Shown here: positions 9,001-16,645 of the stretch, one piece after another
Position numbering within the stretch: the stretch's first letter is position 1
Layout: each line of letters begins with the position of its first letter
Assembly (NCBI GenBank): GCA_965267775.1
Contig: OZ254140.1
Span: forward strand, 620,001-684,000
Length of the DNA stretch: 64,000 bases
Direction: 5' to 3'
Origin: Planktophila sp965267775
GTDB lineage: Bacteria; Actinomycetota; Actinomycetes; Nanopelagicales; Nanopelagicaceae
Notes under the pieces: model-generated
Told to the model about the DNA's origin: nothing
Database searches by the model: none
The model's input: only the letters and a program-made list of their open reading frames with translations
Program-made: the position numbers and the translations under genes

Positions 9001-10582
9001 TCCAGGTGTGGGACTAATTTCACCTCCTCCACATCATGATATTTACTCCATTGAAGATCTAGCGCAGTTAATCCACGACCTTAAGAATGCAAATAAGAAC
9101 GCACGTGTCCACGTCAAGCTTGTTGCAGAGGTCGGTGTTGGAACTGTGGCAGCTGGTGTCTCAAAGGCGCACGCTGATGTTGTTCTCATCTCAGGCCATG
9201 ATGGTGGAACCGGTGCATCACCGCTGACATCACTCAAGCACGCTGGCGCACCGTGGGAGCTCGGTCTCGCAGAAACTCAGCAGACTCTTCTCCTTAATGG
9301 CCTTCGAGATCGCATCGTTGTACAGACAGATGGTCAGCTCAAGACCGGTCGCGATGTTGTTATCGCAGCCCTTCTTGGCGCAGAGGAGTTTGGTTTTGCA
9401 ACAGCACCACTCGTTGTATCTGGCTGCATCATGATGCGCGTCTGCCACTTGGATACATGTCCTGTTGGAGTTGCAACTCAGAATCCAGAGCTCCGTGCAC
9501 GATTTACAGGAAAGCCTGAATTCGTTGAGACGTTCTTCGAATATATCGCTGAAGAAGTTCGCGAAATCCTCGCATCACTCGGCTTCCGCACATTGCTTGA
9601 GGCAATCGGCCACGTCGAATACCTCGAAACTAAGAAGGCGGTCGATCACTGGAAGGCTGCAGGGTTGGATCTCTCTCCACTTCTCGTGCGTCCAGATGTT
9701 GAGTCATCTCTCTACTGCACAACAACTCAAGATCACGGTCTTGCAGCAGCACTTGATAACACTCTCATTGAAAAGTCAGCGCCAGCGCTTACTATGGGGG
9801 AAAAGGTTTCCATCGATCTTCCAGTGCGCAATGTAAACCGCACAGTCGGAACGATGTTGGGTGCAGAGATCACACGCAAGTACGGGGCGGAAGGTCTACC
9901 AACCGGCACTATCGATATCACTCTGCGCGGATCTGCAGGTCAATCTCTCGGTGCATTTACACCTCGTGGAATGGTGATTCGCCTCTTCGGTGATTCCAAC
10001 GATTACGTTGGCAAGGGAATCTCTGGTGGTCGCGTTGTCGTCCGTCCAGATGAGAAGGCAACATTCCCATCACATGAAAATGTCATCGCAGGAAATGTCA
10101 TCGGATATGGCGCAACTGCTGGTGAAATCTTCATTCGCGGACTCGTAGGAGAGCGCTTCTGTGTTCGTAACTCTGGTGCGACAGCGGTCGTCGAAGGCGT
10201 GGGAGATCACGCACTCGAATACATGACAGGTGGAACAGTTGTCATCCTCGGTCGCACCGGCCGCAACATTGCAGCAGGTATGTCTGGAGGTCGTGCATTC
10301 GTTCTCGATCTCAATGCAGCGCTCGTCAATGGCGATATGGTCGACGTTCTTGCTGTTCCTGCCGATGAGCGCGAACGACTTCATGCAGCTGTGACAGATT
10401 TTGCAGTCGAGACAGGTTCAGAAATTGCAAAGGCGTTGCTTGCAGATTGGGAGGCATCGCTCAATCGCTTCTCACTCATCATGCCTCGTGACTATGCGCG
10501 AGTCCTTGCTTCGATGAAACGTGCGATAGATGAAGGAAAACCAGAAGACACCTATGTAATGGAGGTTGCAGCAAATGGCTGA
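6071..10582 (+). CDS. gltB: Glutamate synthase large (alpha) subunit
   Basis: 1503 residues, standard for bacterial GltB. It takes the amide of glutamine and, with 2-oxoglutarate and electrons from GltD, makes two glutamates. Residues 1-22 look like the removed propeptide, leaving C23 of EHDACGVAMVA as the amidotransferase nucleophile. The central domain and FMN barrel follow; the 3Fe-4S ligands are C1119, C1125 and C1130 in the CX5CX4C pattern, and the glycine-rich C-terminal beta-helix occupies about 1270-1480. The 127-nt gap upstream (5944-6070) holds no gene; AAGAAGGA at 6053-6060 is a possible but distant ribosome site. gltD overlaps its 3' end by 8 nt. Confidence 0.98.
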   Translation: MALQSNYPTPQGLYDPALEHDACGVAMVATLNKVATHEIVAKALTALRNLEHRGASGAEPDSGDGAGILIRVPDAFYRAEVKFTLPAEGSYATGIAFIAQGKDLKGEIEKLATEEGLNVLGWRELPINSASLGKTALSVMPDFQQVFIAGNNGESGIALDRKVFCLRKRAEHALDLYFPSLSSQTIVYKGMLTTGQLEEFFPDLSDERVVSPLALVHSRFSTNTFPSWPLAHPYRYIAHNGEINTVKGNRNWMRARESLLKSEYFGEDLDRIFPIVEMSGSDSASFDEVLELLYLGGRSLPHSILMMIPEAWENHATMSQKRRDFYAFHASMMEPWDGPACVTFTNGHQVGAVLDRNGLRPSRYWVTDDGLVVLASEVGVLDFPAEKIVRKGRLQPGKMFLVDIESGRIIEDDEIKDSLADAAPYGQWLADGMVKLSELPAREHIIYPHKSVVRRQKAFGYTEEELKIIVAPMAKSGGEALGSMGTDSPIAALSNKPRLLFDYFTQLFAQVTNPPLDAIREELVTSLGGSIGPEHNLLDPGPDSCKQISLAFPVIDNDELAKIININVDDEYPELAAHVVRGLFPVTGDGNTLRNRLEEIKLEVSQAIKDGAHVIVLSDRDGDAEDCPIPSLLLTAAVHHHLIREKTRTQVGLIVEAGDVREVHHVALLVGYGAAAVNPYLVMESAEDLVRQGVITGISPEKAVRNTIKALGKGVLKVMSKMGISTISSYTGAQVFEAIGLAQNVVDEFFVGTTSRLGGVDLDVIAEETIKRHFLAYPVGGEIPGAKKLAVGGEYQWRRDGEPHLFNPETVFALQHSTRNKRYDIFKRYTTGVNDQSKALMTLRGLFEFKERTPVSIDEVEPISEIVKRFSTGAMSYGSVSQEVHETLAIAMNRLGAKSNTGEGGEDPIRFIPLENGDSKRSAIKQVASGRFGVTSNYLVNADDIQIKIAQGAKPGEGGQLPGNKVYPWVAKARYSTPGVGLISPPPHHDIYSIEDLAQLIHDLKNANKNARVHVKLVAEVGVGTVAAGVSKAHADVVLISGHDGGTGASPLTSLKHAGAPWELGLAETQQTLLLNGLRDRIVVQTDGQLKTGRDVVIAALLGAEEFGFATAPLVVSGCIMMRVCHLDTCPVGVATQNPELRARFTGKPEFVETFFEYIAEEVREILASLGFRTLLEAIGHVEYLETKKAVDHWKAAGLDLSPLLVRPDVESSLYCTTTQDHGLAAALDNTLIEKSAPALTMGEKVSIDLPVRNVNRTVGTMLGAEITRKYGAEGLPTGTIDITLRGSAGQSLGAFTPRGMVIRLFGDSNDYVGKGISGGRVVVRPDEKATFPSHENVIAGNVIGYGATAGEIFIRGLVGERFCVRNSGATAVVEGVGDHALEYMTGGTVVILGRTGRNIAAGMSGGRAFVLDLNAALVNGDMVDVLAVPADERERLHAAVTDFAVETGSEIAKALLADWEASLNRFSLIMPRDYARVLASMKRAIDEGKPEDTYVMEVAANG

Positions 10583-12029
10583 TCCAAAGGGCTTTATGAC
10601 AACCCCACGAGAGACACCTAAGCGTCGCCCTGTTGATGTACGCATCAAAGATTGGCGTGAAGTCTACGAACCACAGAGCTTTGACCACTTGCAGAAGCAG
10701 GCTGGTCGTTGCATGGATTGCGGTATTCCTTTCTGTCACAACGGTTGCCCACTCGGCAACTTGATTCCAGAGTGGAATGACCTCATGTGGCGTGGATACA
10801 AATCAGATGCGCTCGATCGCTTACATGCAACCAATAACTTCCCAGAGTTCACAGGTCGCCTCTGCCCAGCACCATGCGAGACCGCATGCGTTGTTGGAAT
10901 CAATCGCGATGCAGTGACAATTAAGCAGGTTGAACTTCGTACTATTGAAGAGGCTTTTGGATTTGGCGCTGTTAAGCCGATGATTCCAGATCGCCTCACT
11001 GGTAAGACTGTTGCTGTCATCGGTTCAGGTCCAGCGGGTCTTGCAGCTGCGCAGCAACTTACTCGCGCAGGTCACACCGTCGCCGTCTTCGAACGCGCAG
11101 ATAAAATCGGCGGACTTCTACGTTACGGAATTCCTGAATTTAAGATGGAGAAGAATATTCTTGATCGTCGTCTTGCTCAGATGGAGCAAGAGGGAACTCG
11201 CTTCCGTCCAGGCGTTGCGGCAGGTGTAGATATCACCGGACAGGCGCTCCGTACTCGTTATGACGCAGTTCTTGTCGCAATCGGATCAACTCAGTGGCGT
11301 GATCTCAACGTCAAGGGTCGTGACCTCAAGGGAATCTATCAAGCGATGGAGTTCTTGCCATGGGGCAATAAGCAGGCACTCGGTGAAGTTGTGACACCGC
11401 CAATCAACGTTGCAGGTAAGCATGTCGTCATCCTCGGTGGCGGAGATACCGGAGCAGATTGTCTCGGTACTTCAATCCGTCAGGGCGCTGCAAGCATCAC
11501 TCAACTCGAGATCATGCCTCAGCCATCAGAGGAGCGACCAGCTGGTCAGCCTTGGCCGACATATCCAATGATCTTCCGCATCTCTAGCGCACACGAAGAG
11601 CTCGACAATCGAATCTTCGGTGTTTCAACAGAGGAGTTCCTCGGAGATGAGAACGGAAATCTTCGCGCACTTAAGATTGTTGAAACCAAATTCGTCAATG
11701 GAAAGTTCGAATCTATTCCTGGAACCGAGCGCGAACTTCAGGCAGACTTTGCATTCCTTGCAATGGGCTTTACAGGGCCAGAGAAGTCAGTACTCCTTGA
11801 TCAACTTGAGATCGAACTCGATGATCGTGGCAATATCTCGCGTAATGGTGAGTTCCAAACAAATCAAGAAGATGTCTTCGTAGCTGGAGATGCTGGTCGA
11901 GGTCAATCACTGATTGTCTGGGCTATCGCTGAAGGCCGTTCTGCTGCAGCTGCTCTCGATAGATATTTGATGGGGGAGACTCAACTCCCATCTCCAATAG
12001 AGCCAACTACTCGTCAGATGTTGGTCTAA
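10575..12029 (+). CDS. gltD: Glutamate synthase small (beta) subunit
   Basis: 484 residues. It carries electrons from NADPH through FAD and Fe-S clusters to GltB. Cysteines 46, 49, 54 and 58 and a second group at 97, 101 and 105 are the N-terminal Fe-S ligands. GSGPAG at 150-155 binds FAD, and a later GGGDTGADC is the NADPH-binding loop. The ATG at 10575 is chosen because GGAGG at 10561-10565 lies 9 nt upstream; the in-frame TTG at 10566 would sit directly on that Shine-Dalgarno. The start lies inside the end of gltB, so translation is probably coupled. Confidence 0.97.
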   Translation: MADPKGFMTTPRETPKRRPVDVRIKDWREVYEPQSFDHLQKQAGRCMDCGIPFCHNGCPLGNLIPEWNDLMWRGYKSDALDRLHATNNFPEFTGRLCPAPCETACVVGINRDAVTIKQVELRTIEEAFGFGAVKPMIPDRLTGKTVAVIGSGPAGLAAAQQLTRAGHTVAVFERADKIGGLLRYGIPEFKMEKNILDRRLAQMEQEGTRFRPGVAAGVDITGQALRTRYDAVLVAIGSTQWRDLNVKGRDLKGIYQAMEFLPWGNKQALGEVVTPPINVAGKHVVILGGGDTGADCLGTSIRQGAASITQLEIMPQPSEERPAGQPWPTYPMIFRISSAHEELDNRIFGVSTEEFLGDENGNLRALKIVETKFVNGKFESIPGTERELQADFAFLAMGFTGPEKSVLLDQLEIELDDRGNISRNGEFQTNQEDVFVAGDAGRGQSLIVWAIAEGRSAAAALDRYLMGETQLPSPIEPTTRQMLV

Positions 12030-12055
12030 AGCCATATAAATCACAGGTGAAAACT

Positions 12056-12069
12056 GGCCAGTACTGGCC
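12056..12069. promoter_or_regulatory. 14-bp perfect palindrome upstream of pyk
   Basis: GGCCAGTACTGGCC is its own reverse complement and lies 20 nt before the proposed -10 box of pyk, about where a -35 would be. A dimeric regulator could bind here; no regulator can be named. It could also be chance. Confidence 0.35.
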
Positions 12070-12088
12070 GGTCACATTTATTAATAGA

Positions 12089-12094
12089 TAAGGT
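12089..12094 (+). promoter_or_regulatory. Possible -10 box for pyk
   Basis: TAAGGT ends 6 nt before the pyk ATG. The embedded AAGG could instead act as a weak Shine-Dalgarno at 7 nt spacing, so leaderless and leadered readings are both open. Confidence 0.4.
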
Positions 12095-12100
12095 ACGAAC

Positions 12101-13540
12101 ATGCGCCGCGCGAAAATTGTATGCACGATGGGTCCAGCCGTTGAATCTCCAGAGAAGGTGCGAGAACTCATCGCAGCTGGAATGAATATGGCCCGCCTCA
12201 ACCTCTCACATGGTTCCTACGAAGAGCACCAGGGGCGCCTCGACCGCGTCCGTGAAGCAGCTGCGGAGTCCGGAAAGGCAGTGGCAATCCTCGTCGACCT
12301 TCAAGGTCCAAAGATTCGCTTGGCACGTTTTGAGAATGGCCCACACGAGCTCTTCCGTGGAGATATCTTCACCATCACAACAGATGATGTCCCGGGTACT
12401 AAAGAGCGTGTAGGAACTACATATAAAGGTCTTCCAGGAGATTGCAAGCCTGGCGATTTCATCATGATCGATGATGGCAAGGTAACTGTAGAGGTCATCG
12501 AAGTTAAGGGTAATGACGTTATTACAAAGTGCATCTTCCCTGGCATGGTCAGCAACAACAAGGGACTCAACCTCCCTGGCGTTGCCGTCTCAGTTCCTGC
12601 GATGTCTGAGAAAGATGCAGATGATCTTCGTTGGGGCCTTCGCGCCGGCGCAGATTTCATTGCACTCTCATTTGTGCGAAATGCTGCTGACATTAAAGAT
12701 GTTCACGCAATCATGGATGAGGTCGGAATCCGCGTACCTGTCATTGCAAAGATCGAGAAGCCACAAGCTGTAGATAACTTGCAAGAGATCGTCGATGCAT
12801 TCGATGGCATCATGGTTGCTCGAGGCGACCTCGGTGTTGAAATGCCAATCGAAGATGTGCCAATGGTTCAGAAGCGTTGCGTAGAGCTCGCGCGCGATGC
12901 TGCAAAGCCGGTCATCGTTGCAACTCAGATGCTCGATTCAATGATTACAAATTCTCGTCCAACTCGCGCAGAGGCAACTGACTGTGCCAATGCTGTGCTT
13001 GATGGTGCAGATGCTTTGATGCTCTCAGGTGAAACATCTGTCGGTGACTTTGCAATTGAAGCCGTTCAGACAATGGCCCGCATTATCGAAAAGACTGAGC
13101 AAGAGGGACTTGATCGTATTCGTCCTTTGTCACATGCTCCTCGCACAAAGGGTGGTGCAGTAACAAAGGCGGCAGCTGAAGTTGGTGCAGTTCTTGGTGC
13201 GAAGTACCTCGTGACTTTTACTCAATCAGGTGACTCAGCGCGCCGCATCTCTCGTCTTCGCTCTGCAATTCCAATTCTTGCAATCACTCCAGAGACAGGC
13301 ACATATAACCGCCTCGCTCTATCTTGGGGAATCGAGCCAATGATCTCTCCAATGGTCAAGCACACTGATGACATGGTTCTTCAGGCAGATCGCATTTTGA
13401 TCGAGACAAAGCGCGCTGCAATCGGTGAGCAGGTTATGATCATTGCAGGTGCACCTCCAGGAATTCCAGGCTCAACCAACGCTATGCGCGTCCACACTGT
13501 GGGCGATGCAGTCAATGGCGTTGTTCCCGCTTACAAGTAA
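12101..13540 (+). CDS. pyk: Pyruvate kinase
   Basis: 479 residues, full length for a bacterial enzyme. It transfers phosphate from phosphoenolpyruvate to ADP, the last step of glycolysis. The N-terminus RRAKIVCTMGPA is typical; the catalytic signature VIAKIEKPQA holds K217 and the Mg2+ ligand E219, and ARGDLGVE follows at 240-247. The flexible B domain spans about 70-165 and a C-terminal regulatory domain follows from about 350. It sits between gltD and pdtaR in the usual actinobacterial order. A 14-bp palindrome and a TAAGGT box lie just upstream. Confidence 0.97.
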   Translation: MRRAKIVCTMGPAVESPEKVRELIAAGMNMARLNLSHGSYEEHQGRLDRVREAAAESGKAVAILVDLQGPKIRLARFENGPHELFRGDIFTITTDDVPGTKERVGTTYKGLPGDCKPGDFIMIDDGKVTVEVIEVKGNDVITKCIFPGMVSNNKGLNLPGVAVSVPAMSEKDADDLRWGLRAGADFIALSFVRNAADIKDVHAIMDEVGIRVPVIAKIEKPQAVDNLQEIVDAFDGIMVARGDLGVEMPIEDVPMVQKRCVELARDAAKPVIVATQMLDSMITNSRPTRAEATDCANAVLDGADALMLSGETSVGDFAIEAVQTMARIIEKTEQEGLDRIRPLSHAPRTKGGAVTKAAAEVGAVLGAKYLVTFTQSGDSARRISRLRSAIPILAITPETGTYNRLALSWGIEPMISPMVKHTDDMVLQADRILIETKRAAIGEQVMIIAGAPPGIPGSTNAMRVHTVGDAVNGVVPAYK

Positions 13541-13547
13541 TTCAGGA

Positions 13548-13595
13548 GATGGCGTCGTTCCGGGCTAGAAATAGTCCGGTACGATTACCGCCATC
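13548..13595 (+). other. 48-nt stem-loop with GAAA tetraloop, directly upstream of the tRNA
   Basis: Arms GATGGCG (13548-13554) and CGCCATC (13589-13595) pair perfectly. Inside them TCGT (13555-13558) pairs with ACGA (13581-13584), leaving a 4-nt bulge TTAC at 13585-13588. After a T-T mismatch (13559, 13580), CCGGGCTA (13560-13567) pairs with TAGTCCGG (13572-13579) with one G-T wobble, capped by GAAA (13568-13571). One base separates it from the tRNA at 13597. There is no T tract, so it is not a classical intrinsic terminator, although it may still stop or process the pyk transcript. Confidence 0.7.
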
Positions 13596-13596
13596 A

Positions 13597-13669
13597 GCCT
13601 CGGTACTCCAACGGTAGAGAGGGCAGTCTCAAACACTGCATAGTGTCGGTTCGAATCCGACTCGGGGCA
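13597..13669 (+). tRNA. tRNA with anticodon CAA (Leu by codon), short variable loop
   Basis: A full 73-nt cloverleaf folds by hand. Acceptor stem 13597-13603 pairs with 13662-13668 (two G-T wobbles), discriminator A at 13669. The D stem is 3 bp (CTC/GAG) with GGT in the loop. The anticodon stem GCAGT/ACTGC (13623-13627 and 13635-13639) is perfect and its loop CTCAAAC puts CAA at 13630-13632. The T arm is GTCGG/CCGAC with loop TTCGAAT. CAA reads the leucine codon UUG. Bacterial tRNA-Leu normally has a long variable arm; here only 5 nt (ATAGT, 13640-13644) separate the anticodon and T stems. CCA is not encoded. It is a tRNA fold with high certainty; the amino acid is less certain. Confidence 0.85.
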
Positions 13670-13718
13670 CTCTAGATATTGTGTTGAATATTCCGATACG
13701 GAAGAGGATGATTCACCT

Positions 13719-14294
13719 ATGAGCGTCCGAATTCTCGTTGCAGAAGATGAAGCGCTAATCCGCATGGATCTCATTGAGATGCTCCAAGAAGCGGGATACA
13801 CCGTCTGCGCTGAAGCGACTAATGGCGAAGAAGCGATTGCACTTGCTACCGAACATAAGCCTGATCTCTGCATTCTCGATGTGAAGATGCCCGTTCTCGA
13901 TGGCATCTCTGCCGCAGAGAAGATCATCTCAATCGCACCGGTTCTGATGCTGACAGCTTTTAGCCAACGCGAACTCGTAGAGCGCGCACGTGATGCCGGA
14001 GTCATGGCATATGTAGTGAAGCCATTTTCTATCAGCGATTTGGTGCCGGCAATTGAGATTGCAATGAGCCGCCATGTGCAGATGAAGTCACTTGCTGATG
14101 AAGTCGCAGATCTCCATGAACGGCTTGAGACTCGCAAGATTATCGACCGCGCAAAGGGAATTTTGATGAAGGCGCTCAACCTCTCAGAGCCCGAAGCTTT
14201 TACATGGATTCAGCGCGCAGCTATGGACCGCCGCCTCACAATGAAGGAAGTAGCTCAGGCCGTTATCTCTCCAGAGGCAGCCCTAGACCGCTAA
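13719..14294 (+). CDS. pdtaR: ANTAR-type response regulator, PdtaR family
   Basis: 191 residues: receiver domain at 1-120 with the acidic pocket at 9-11, phosphoacceptor D54 in CILDVKMP, and the VVKPFS lysine near 104. A helical ANTAR RNA-binding domain follows at about 130-188 (ETRKIIDRAKGILM, then EAFTWIQRAAMDRR). PdtaR of mycobacteria is phosphorylated by the sensor kinase PdtaS and acts by binding paired hairpins in leader RNAs to prevent termination. Its place between pyk and polA matches that orthologue. AGAGGA at 13704-13709 precedes the ATG by 9 nt. The cognate kinase gene is not in this window. Confidence 0.93.
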   Translation: MSVRILVAEDEALIRMDLIEMLQEAGYTVCAEATNGEEAIALATEHKPDLCILDVKMPVLDGISAAEKIISIAPVLMLTAFSQRELVERARDAGVMAYVVKPFSISDLVPAIEIAMSRHVQMKSLADEVADLHERLETRKIIDRAKGILMKALNLSEPEAFTWIQRAAMDRRLTMKEVAQAVISPEAALDR

Positions 14295-14459
14295 TAGGGC
14301 TATCGGTGAGCGTCTCATTTAATGAGAAGACCATCTCGTTCGTAATCAAAAAGTAATGACATAAGCGGGCAATTAACGCCTTTTATCTTGTCTGGGCTCA
14401 CCCCGCGCCACTACCCTTCAACCCTCCCTGTCCCGGGACAACAACAGGAAAGGCTCCAC
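14295..14459 (+). promoter_or_regulatory. Leader/promoter region of the branched-chain amino-acid transporter
   Basis: No gene is visible in these 165 nt. TCTCATT-T-AATGAGA forms a small hairpin just after pdtaR. ATGACA at 14356-14361 resembles a -35 and TTTTAT at 14381-14386 a -10, with a 19-nt spacer, longer than ideal. TGTCCCGGGACA at 14429-14440 is a perfect 12-bp palindrome that would lie in the leader. AGGAAAGG at 14446-14453 is the ribosome site for the next gene. Confidence 0.4.
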
Positions 14460-15581
14460 ATGAAGAAGATTATTTCTCTTGCAGCCGCAGCGGCATTGGT
14501 TCTTGGCGTATCAGTTTCAGTTGCGCCAGCAGCTAACGCAGCTTGCTCAGGCAAGTTGAAGATTGCTTACCAGGGTCCACTTACAGGTGGCGAGGCAGCA
14601 CTCGGAATTAACGAACTTAACGGCGTTAAGTTCGCACTCAAGAAGTTCCTTGCAGCAAACCCAAAGGCTAACGTTGATCCAGTTGTCTACGAAGTAGATG
14701 ACCAGGGCGACCCAGCAGTTGCTGCTCCAATCGCACCAAAGGTTGCAGCTGAAGAGTGTGTAGTTGCACTCGTAGGTCCTGCTTACTCAGGCGCATCAAA
14801 GGTTTCACTGCCTGTCTACCTTTCAGCAGGTCTTTCAGTAATCACACCATCTGCTACAAACCCAACTCTTCCAACATTCGGTAAGGGAATCTTCCACCGC
14901 GCAGTGTTGACAGATGACTACCAGGGTCCAGCAGCTGCACGTTTGATCGTTCAGAACAACAAGAAGGCAACTGTCTTCCTTGTTAACGATGCATCAGATT
15001 ACGCAGTAGGTCTCCAGAAGACTGTTGATATCACACTTGCTGGCCGCGTTGTCGGTAAGGATGTAACACCAACAGGTACAACTGATTTCTCTGCAACAAT
15101 TGCAAAGATCAAGAAGTCAAAGGCAACAGCTGTCTTCTACTCAGGTTACTTCTCACAGGCTGCAGTATTCGTAAAGCAGCTCCGTGACTCAGGCTCAAAG
15201 GTTGTCTTCGCTTCAGGCGACGGAACACTTGATGCTCAGTTCGTAAAGCTTGCTCGTAAGGCTGCAGAAGGCGTACTTCTTACAGCTCCAGCAATCCCAT
15301 TCGAGACAGCATCACCAAAGCTTGCTGCTGAGATGGTAAAGGCTGGTTGGACTCCTGGTGTTTACACAACAGAGTCATTCGATGCTGCTAACTTCTTCCT
15401 TGAGGCAATCAAGGCAGGAAACACAGATCGTGCTTCAATCAACAAGTACGTTTCAACAAAGTCATCAAAGGGTCTTTCAAAGACACTTAAGTTTGACGCT
15501 GATGGCGAAGTTTCTGGCGCAGATGTCAATGGCTTCGTAATCAAGAACGGCAAGATCGTACTTCTCGGCGCAATCAAGTAA
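14460..15581 (+). CDS. livK: Branched-chain amino-acid ABC transporter, substrate-binding protein
   Basis: 373 residues. The ATG at 14460 follows AGGAAAGG and opens a classic signal peptide: MKK, a hydrophobic stretch, and AANA before the mature part beginning near AACSGKLK. The bases around the Cys do not make a good lipobox, so signal peptidase I is more likely. The mature protein begins KIAYQGPLTGG, the usual opening of type-1 (Peripla_BP_6) receptors for leucine, isoleucine, valine or related substrates. Permease and ATPase genes livH-M-G-F follow after a strong hairpin. Codons are strongly biased to GCA, ACA, TCA and AAG, as in other highly expressed genes here. The exact ligand cannot be read from sequence. 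Confidence 0.9.
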   Translation: MKKIISLAAAAALVLGVSVSVAPAANAACSGKLKIAYQGPLTGGEAALGINELNGVKFALKKFLAANPKANVDPVVYEVDDQGDPAVAAPIAPKVAAEECVVALVGPAYSGASKVSLPVYLSAGLSVITPSATNPTLPTFGKGIFHRAVLTDDYQGPAAARLIVQNNKKATVFLVNDASDYAVGLQKTVDITLAGRVVGKDVTPTGTTDFSATIAKIKKSKATAVFYSGYFSQAAVFVKQLRDSGSKVVFASGDGTLDAQFVKLARKAAEGVLLTAPAIPFETASPKLAAEMVKAGWTPGVYTTESFDAANFFLEAIKAGNTDRASINKYVSTKSSKGLSKTLKFDADGEVSGADVNGFVIKNGKIVLLGAIK

Positions 15582-15634
15582 TCTCTGATTACTGATTAAG
15601 TTAGAAAAGTAGGAAAGCAGTTCATCATTAAAAC

Positions 15635-15668
15635 GGAGGGAGACGGTGTTACGGCACCGTCTCCCTCC
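15635..15668 (+). terminator. Strong hairpin between the binding-protein gene and livH
   Basis: Arms of 14 nt, 15635-15648 and 15655-15668, are perfect reverse complements around a 6-nt loop (TTACGG). No long T run follows. Such hairpins after a binding-protein gene usually cause partial termination or protect the upstream mRNA 3' end, giving more receptor than permease. livH starts 23 nt further on. Confidence 0.75.
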
Positions 15669-15691
15669 CTTATGAAATATCGAGGTGTCTT

Positions 15692-16645
15692 GTGGATTTT
15701 GCACTCTTAAGAGATGCATTTTGGGGGCTGACCTTTGACGGTCTCGCTCTCGGCGCGATCTACGCGCTGATTTCTTTGGGCTACACGTTGGTCTACGGCG
15801 TACTTCGCCTCATCAACTTCGCCCACTCTGAAGTATTTATGATCGGAACTTTTGGCGCGCTCGTCGCAGCCTCAGGAATCATGGGCGTGAAGGTTGAAGA
15901 TGATCCGCGCACTGGTGGTTCAATGATCTTCACCCTTCTTATCTGCCTTATTGCAGCAATGCTTGCATCTGCATGTACAGCTGTAGCAGTTGAGTTTGTG
16001 GCATATCGCAGATTGCGTAAGCGCGGTGCAACAAAGCTTGCAACCCTTATCTCAGCAATCGGTGTATCAATCTCACTCGTTGAGTTCTTCCGCATCATCA
16101 CAAATTCACTTCCACGCGAATTTCCTCGCATCATGGATAAGACATTCCTCTTCCACTTCGCTGGCGCAGATATTCGCAATGACAAGGTCATCGTGATTAT
16201 CGCAGCAGGTGTGATGATGGTTGCCCTCGATCAGTTCATCTCAAAGACTCGCCTCGGTAAGGGCATCCGTGCCGTATCGATGGATGAGAACACAGCAACT
16301 CTGATGGGCGTCAACATCAACCGCGTTATTACAGTGACCTTCTTCGCGGGTGGATTGATGGCAGGAGCGGCAGCGTTCTTCTACATTCTTACCTATGAGA
16401 ACACCTCCTTTAAGGTCGGGTTCTTCCTTGGAATCAGCGCATTTACCGCAGCCGTCCTTGGTGGAATTGGCAACCTTCGTGGAGCGCTCTTTGGAGGATT
16501 TGTTCTCGGACTTATGGAGACTTACACCTCTGCCGTATTTGGTACAGCGTGGAAGGCAGTTATCTCCTTCATCATCTTGGTACTCGTACTACTGATCAAG
16601 CCAACTGGCTTGTTCGGTGAATCAATCACGCAGGCGAGGGTCTAA
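15692..16645 (+). CDS. livH: Branched-chain amino-acid ABC transporter permease LivH
   Basis: 317 residues, highly hydrophobic, with about eight membrane helices. It starts with GTG at 15692 behind GAGGTG (15682-15687). The opening GLALGAIYALISLGYTLVYG and the later EAA-like region (FFLGISAFTAAVLGGIGNL, residues about 240-260) are typical of LivH permeases. It forms the membrane channel with LivM, powered by LivG and LivF, importing branched-chain amino acids delivered by LivK. The stop TAA shares its last A with the livM ATG. Confidence 0.92.
   Translation: MDFALLRDAFWGLTFDGLALGAIYALISLGYTLVYGVLRLINFAHSEVFMIGTFGALVAASGIMGVKVEDDPRTGGSMIFTLLICLIAAMLASACTAVAVEFVAYRRLRKRGATKLATLISAIGVSISLVEFFRIITNSLPREFPRIMDKTFLFHFAGADIRNDKVIVIIAAGVMMVALDQFISKTRLGKGIRAVSMDENTATLMGVNINRVITVTFFAGGLMAGAAAFFYILTYENTSFKVGFFLGISAFTAAVLGGIGNLRGALFGGFVLGLMETYTSAVFGTAWKAVISFIILVLVLLIKPTGLFGESITQARV

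Noticed and set aside
15793..16191. Minus-strand frame of 132 codons inside livH
   Set aside because: Shadow of a real membrane protein; no start signal or family match.
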